Source: Acidobacteriota bacterium (GTDB lineage: Bacteria; Acidobacteriota; Terriglobia; Terriglobales; Acidobacteriaceae). From it: a DNA stretch of 6,858 bases. The notes under the pieces are model-generated. The model saw only the letters and a program-made list of their open reading frames with translations. It ran no database searches and was not told where the DNA came from. Both the position numbers and the translations under genes were made by a program. Position 1 is the stretch's first letter; each line of letters begins with the position of its first letter. Location of the stretch: assembly GCA_003224785.1 (NCBI GenBank), contig QHZV01000111.1:1-6858 (forward strand), in the 5' to 3' direction. Shown in pieces: positions 5,466 to 6,858 of the stretch.

Positions 5466-6858
5466 TTGCTGACTCGCGATCAAGCCGCTGACATCTTTTC
5501 CCGCATTCGCAAACTCGCAACTGCGGATGAGGTGGAGTGTCTGTTTTATGGTGGACATTCTGCGCTCACGCGATTTGCCAACAACACCATCCATCAGAAT
5601 ATGGCGGAGGAGAATTACGGCGTCTCAGTGCGCACCGTGTTTGGCGGTCGAACCGCTCGTGCCACAACCAACAAGTTTGACGACGAAAGCCTACGCAATG
5701 TGATCAAAGCGTCGGAAGACTTGGCGAGAGTGCAAGAACCAGACGCGGATTTGCTGCCAGTACCGACAAACGGAAATGGGGGAGCGGGCGTCCCCGCCCC
5801 TCCAGAATCGGCGCTCCCATCGAGGCACTTCGAGCAAACGGCAGCTCTCAGCCCCGCGCAGCGCGCCGAATCCGTCGGCAAAATCGTTTCAATCGCGCAG
5901 AAGCACAAACTCACAGCCGCCGGAATTTTCTCCAGCGCCGAGACAGTTGAAGGCATCATCAATTCACTCGGCCTCAGCGAATGGCACACACAAACCTCGG
6001 CCGAAATTTCCATCACCATGCTTGCGCCGGATTCCTCGGGATGGCAGAAAGCTAATTCGCCCAACGCCGCGAACCTGAATGCCGAGCGCCTGGCCGAAAT
6101 CGCCGCTAAGAAGGCGGTCGAATCGGCCGCGCCGCGCGAGCTTCAGCCGGGCAAATACACGGTCATCCTTGAGCCCGCCGCCGTGCTCGACACTGTCGGT
6201 TTCGCTTTCTACGATTTTGGCGGACTCGCCATCCTCGATCAGCGCTCGTTTCTCAGCAATCGAATCGGCACAAAATTATTTGGCGAAAATGTTTCCATCT
6301 GGGATGACGTGGCACATCCTCTGCAATCCGGATCGCCCTTCGACGGCGAAGGCATGCACCGGCAAAGACTTCAGTTGGTCGAAAACGGCGTGGTGAACCG
6401 GCTGGTGTATGCGCGCGCAACCGCCGAGAAAATGAAGAGATCAGAGCATGCGGGTAAAGTTGGACTGATTGAAGCCACAGGTCACGGTTTTCCAATCCCC
6501 AACGAGATCGGCGAAGCGCCGATGAATATTGTTTTCGCAGCACCTCGCGATCCAAAGACGGTCGAGCAGATGGTCGCCTCAACCGAGCGCGGAATTCTGG
6601 TCACGCGTCTCTGGTACATTCGCGAAGTTGATCCCTACGAGAAAATCCTGACCGGCATGACCCGCGACGGCACATTTTTGGTCGAGAATGGCAAAATAGT
6701 TTGCGGCATCCGCAATTTCCGCTTCAATCAAAGCCTCATTGAGATGCTCTCAAATGTGGAGCAGATGAGCTCGCCCGTCCGCACCAGTGGCGAAGAATCG
6801 TTTGACATGGTAGTTCCAGCGATGAAGGTGCGGGATTTCAATTTTACGGAAGTGACGA
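5466..6858 (+). CDS. tldE: TldE/PmbA subunit of the TldD-TldE peptidase (3' partial)
   Basis: The partner of TldD in the TldD/E peptidase. It shares the fold but lacks the HExxxH zinc motif, and none is seen here. The frame is open from 5424 to the window end without a stop. TTG 5466 is chosen because GGAAG at 5456-5460 sits 5 bases upstream and the translation (M)LTRDQAADIFSRIRKLATADEVE matches a typical TldE start; CTG 5469 is the alternative. The N-terminal domain contains ALTRFANNTIHQN and VSVRTVFGGRTARATTN. The C-terminal domain contains GKYTVILEPAAVLDTV, SPFDGEGMHRQRLQLVENG, ASTERGILVTRLWYIREVDP, TRDGTFLVENGKI and VPAMKVRDFNFTEVT, the last being very near the usual C-terminus, so only a few codons are missing. 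Residues about 104-118 are an unusual Gly/Pro/Ala-rich insert encoded by a palindromic DNA segment (5776-5820), placed in a variable linker where the fold should tolerate it. Confidence 0.92.
   Translation, partial: MLTRDQAADIFSRIRKLATADEVECLFYGGHSALTRFANNTIHQNMAEENYGVSVRTVFGGRTARATTNKFDDESLRNVIKASEDLARVQEPDADLLPVPTNGNGGAGVPAPPESALPSRHFEQTAALSPAQRAESVGKIVSIAQKHKLTAAGIFSSAETVEGIINSLGLSEWHTQTSAEISITMLAPDSSGWQKANSPNAANLNAERLAEIAAKKAVESAAPRELQPGKYTVILEPAAVLDTVGFAFYDFGGLAILDQRSFLSNRIGTKLFGENVSIWDDVAHPLQSGSPFDGEGMHRQRLQLVENGVVNRLVYARATAEKMKRSEHAGKVGLIEATGHGFPIPNEIGEAPMNIVFAAPRDPKTVEQMVASTERGILVTRLWYIREVDPYEKILTGMTRDGTFLVENGKIVCGIRNFRFNQSLIEMLSNVEQMSSPVRTSGEESFDMVVPAMKVRDFNFTEVT
5776..5820 (+). repeat. 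Nested GC-rich palindrome inserted in-frame in tldE
   Basis: The outer arms are ATGGGGGAGCG (5776-5786) and CGCTCCCAT (5812-5820), complementary apart from two extra G bases. Inside them GGGCG (5786-5790) pairs with CGCCC (5795-5799) around the loop TCCC. The segment is 45 bases, a multiple of three, and encodes a low-complexity stretch (GNGGAGVPAPPESALPS) unlike the rest of TldE. It has the look of a dispersed REP-like palindromic element that landed in a tolerant linker. Other copies are not visible in this window, so repeat status is inferred. Confidence 0.55.

Noticed and set aside
5615..6064. 149-residue minus-strand open frame opposite tldE
   Set aside because: It is antisense to an intact TldE frame and has no recognisable domain.

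Overview
The window looks like a piece of a soil-type Acidobacteriota chromosome. This rests on recognising family styles, not on a search. The clues are a MoeB-rhodanese fusion, a 38-residue minus-strand protein starting MAKVIEFYIPKDF (a small conserved family I associate with Acidobacteriota), a secreted small Cys protein of a type common there, tandem single-domain response regulators, and frequent GTG/TTG starts. All larger genes are on the plus strand.

Layout. Positions 1-731 hold the C-terminal part of a MoeB/MoeZ-type adenylyltransferase-rhodanese protein, followed by a TTCG-loop hairpin (746-765). 881-1237 encodes a small exported protein of unknown function. 1239/1308-2309 is a di-heme cytochrome c peroxidase (MauG/CcpA superfamily) gene carrying two opposite single-base frameshifts. 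On the minus strand, 2348-2464 encodes the 38-residue protein, which is too short for usual ORF cut-offs. Two paralogous CheY-like receivers follow. The first (2626-3021) has an in-frame TAG at codon 21. The second (3087-3446) is intact and starts with TTG. The remainder is a tldD / exported protein / tldE cluster. tldD (3500-4932) is split by a frame-changing internal deletion, a secreted beta-sandwich-like protein (4913-5443) overlaps its end, and tldE (5466 to beyond the window edge) is intact but carries a palindromic insert.

How the genes relate. TldD and TldE normally form a heteromeric zinc metallopeptidase in which TldD supplies the HExxxH site, and both halves are encoded here. The secreted protein lies between them with an overlap on one side and a 22-nt gap on the other, so it is probably co-transcribed. 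The receivers look like a tandem duplication with no kinase in view. The exported Cys protein and the peroxidase are adjacent and both are probably periplasmic, but a functional link is only a guess.

The most striking feature is the number of lesions: four separate disruptions in three neighbouring genes (peroxidase, first receiver, tldD), while the flanking moeB-type gene, the small genes and tldE read cleanly. This is either real local gene decay or sequence/assembly error, and the window alone cannot decide. I did not find a clearly new defence or mobile system. The items most worth checking are the palindromic insert in tldE, the repeat-associated tldD deletion, and the gene placed between tldD and tldE.
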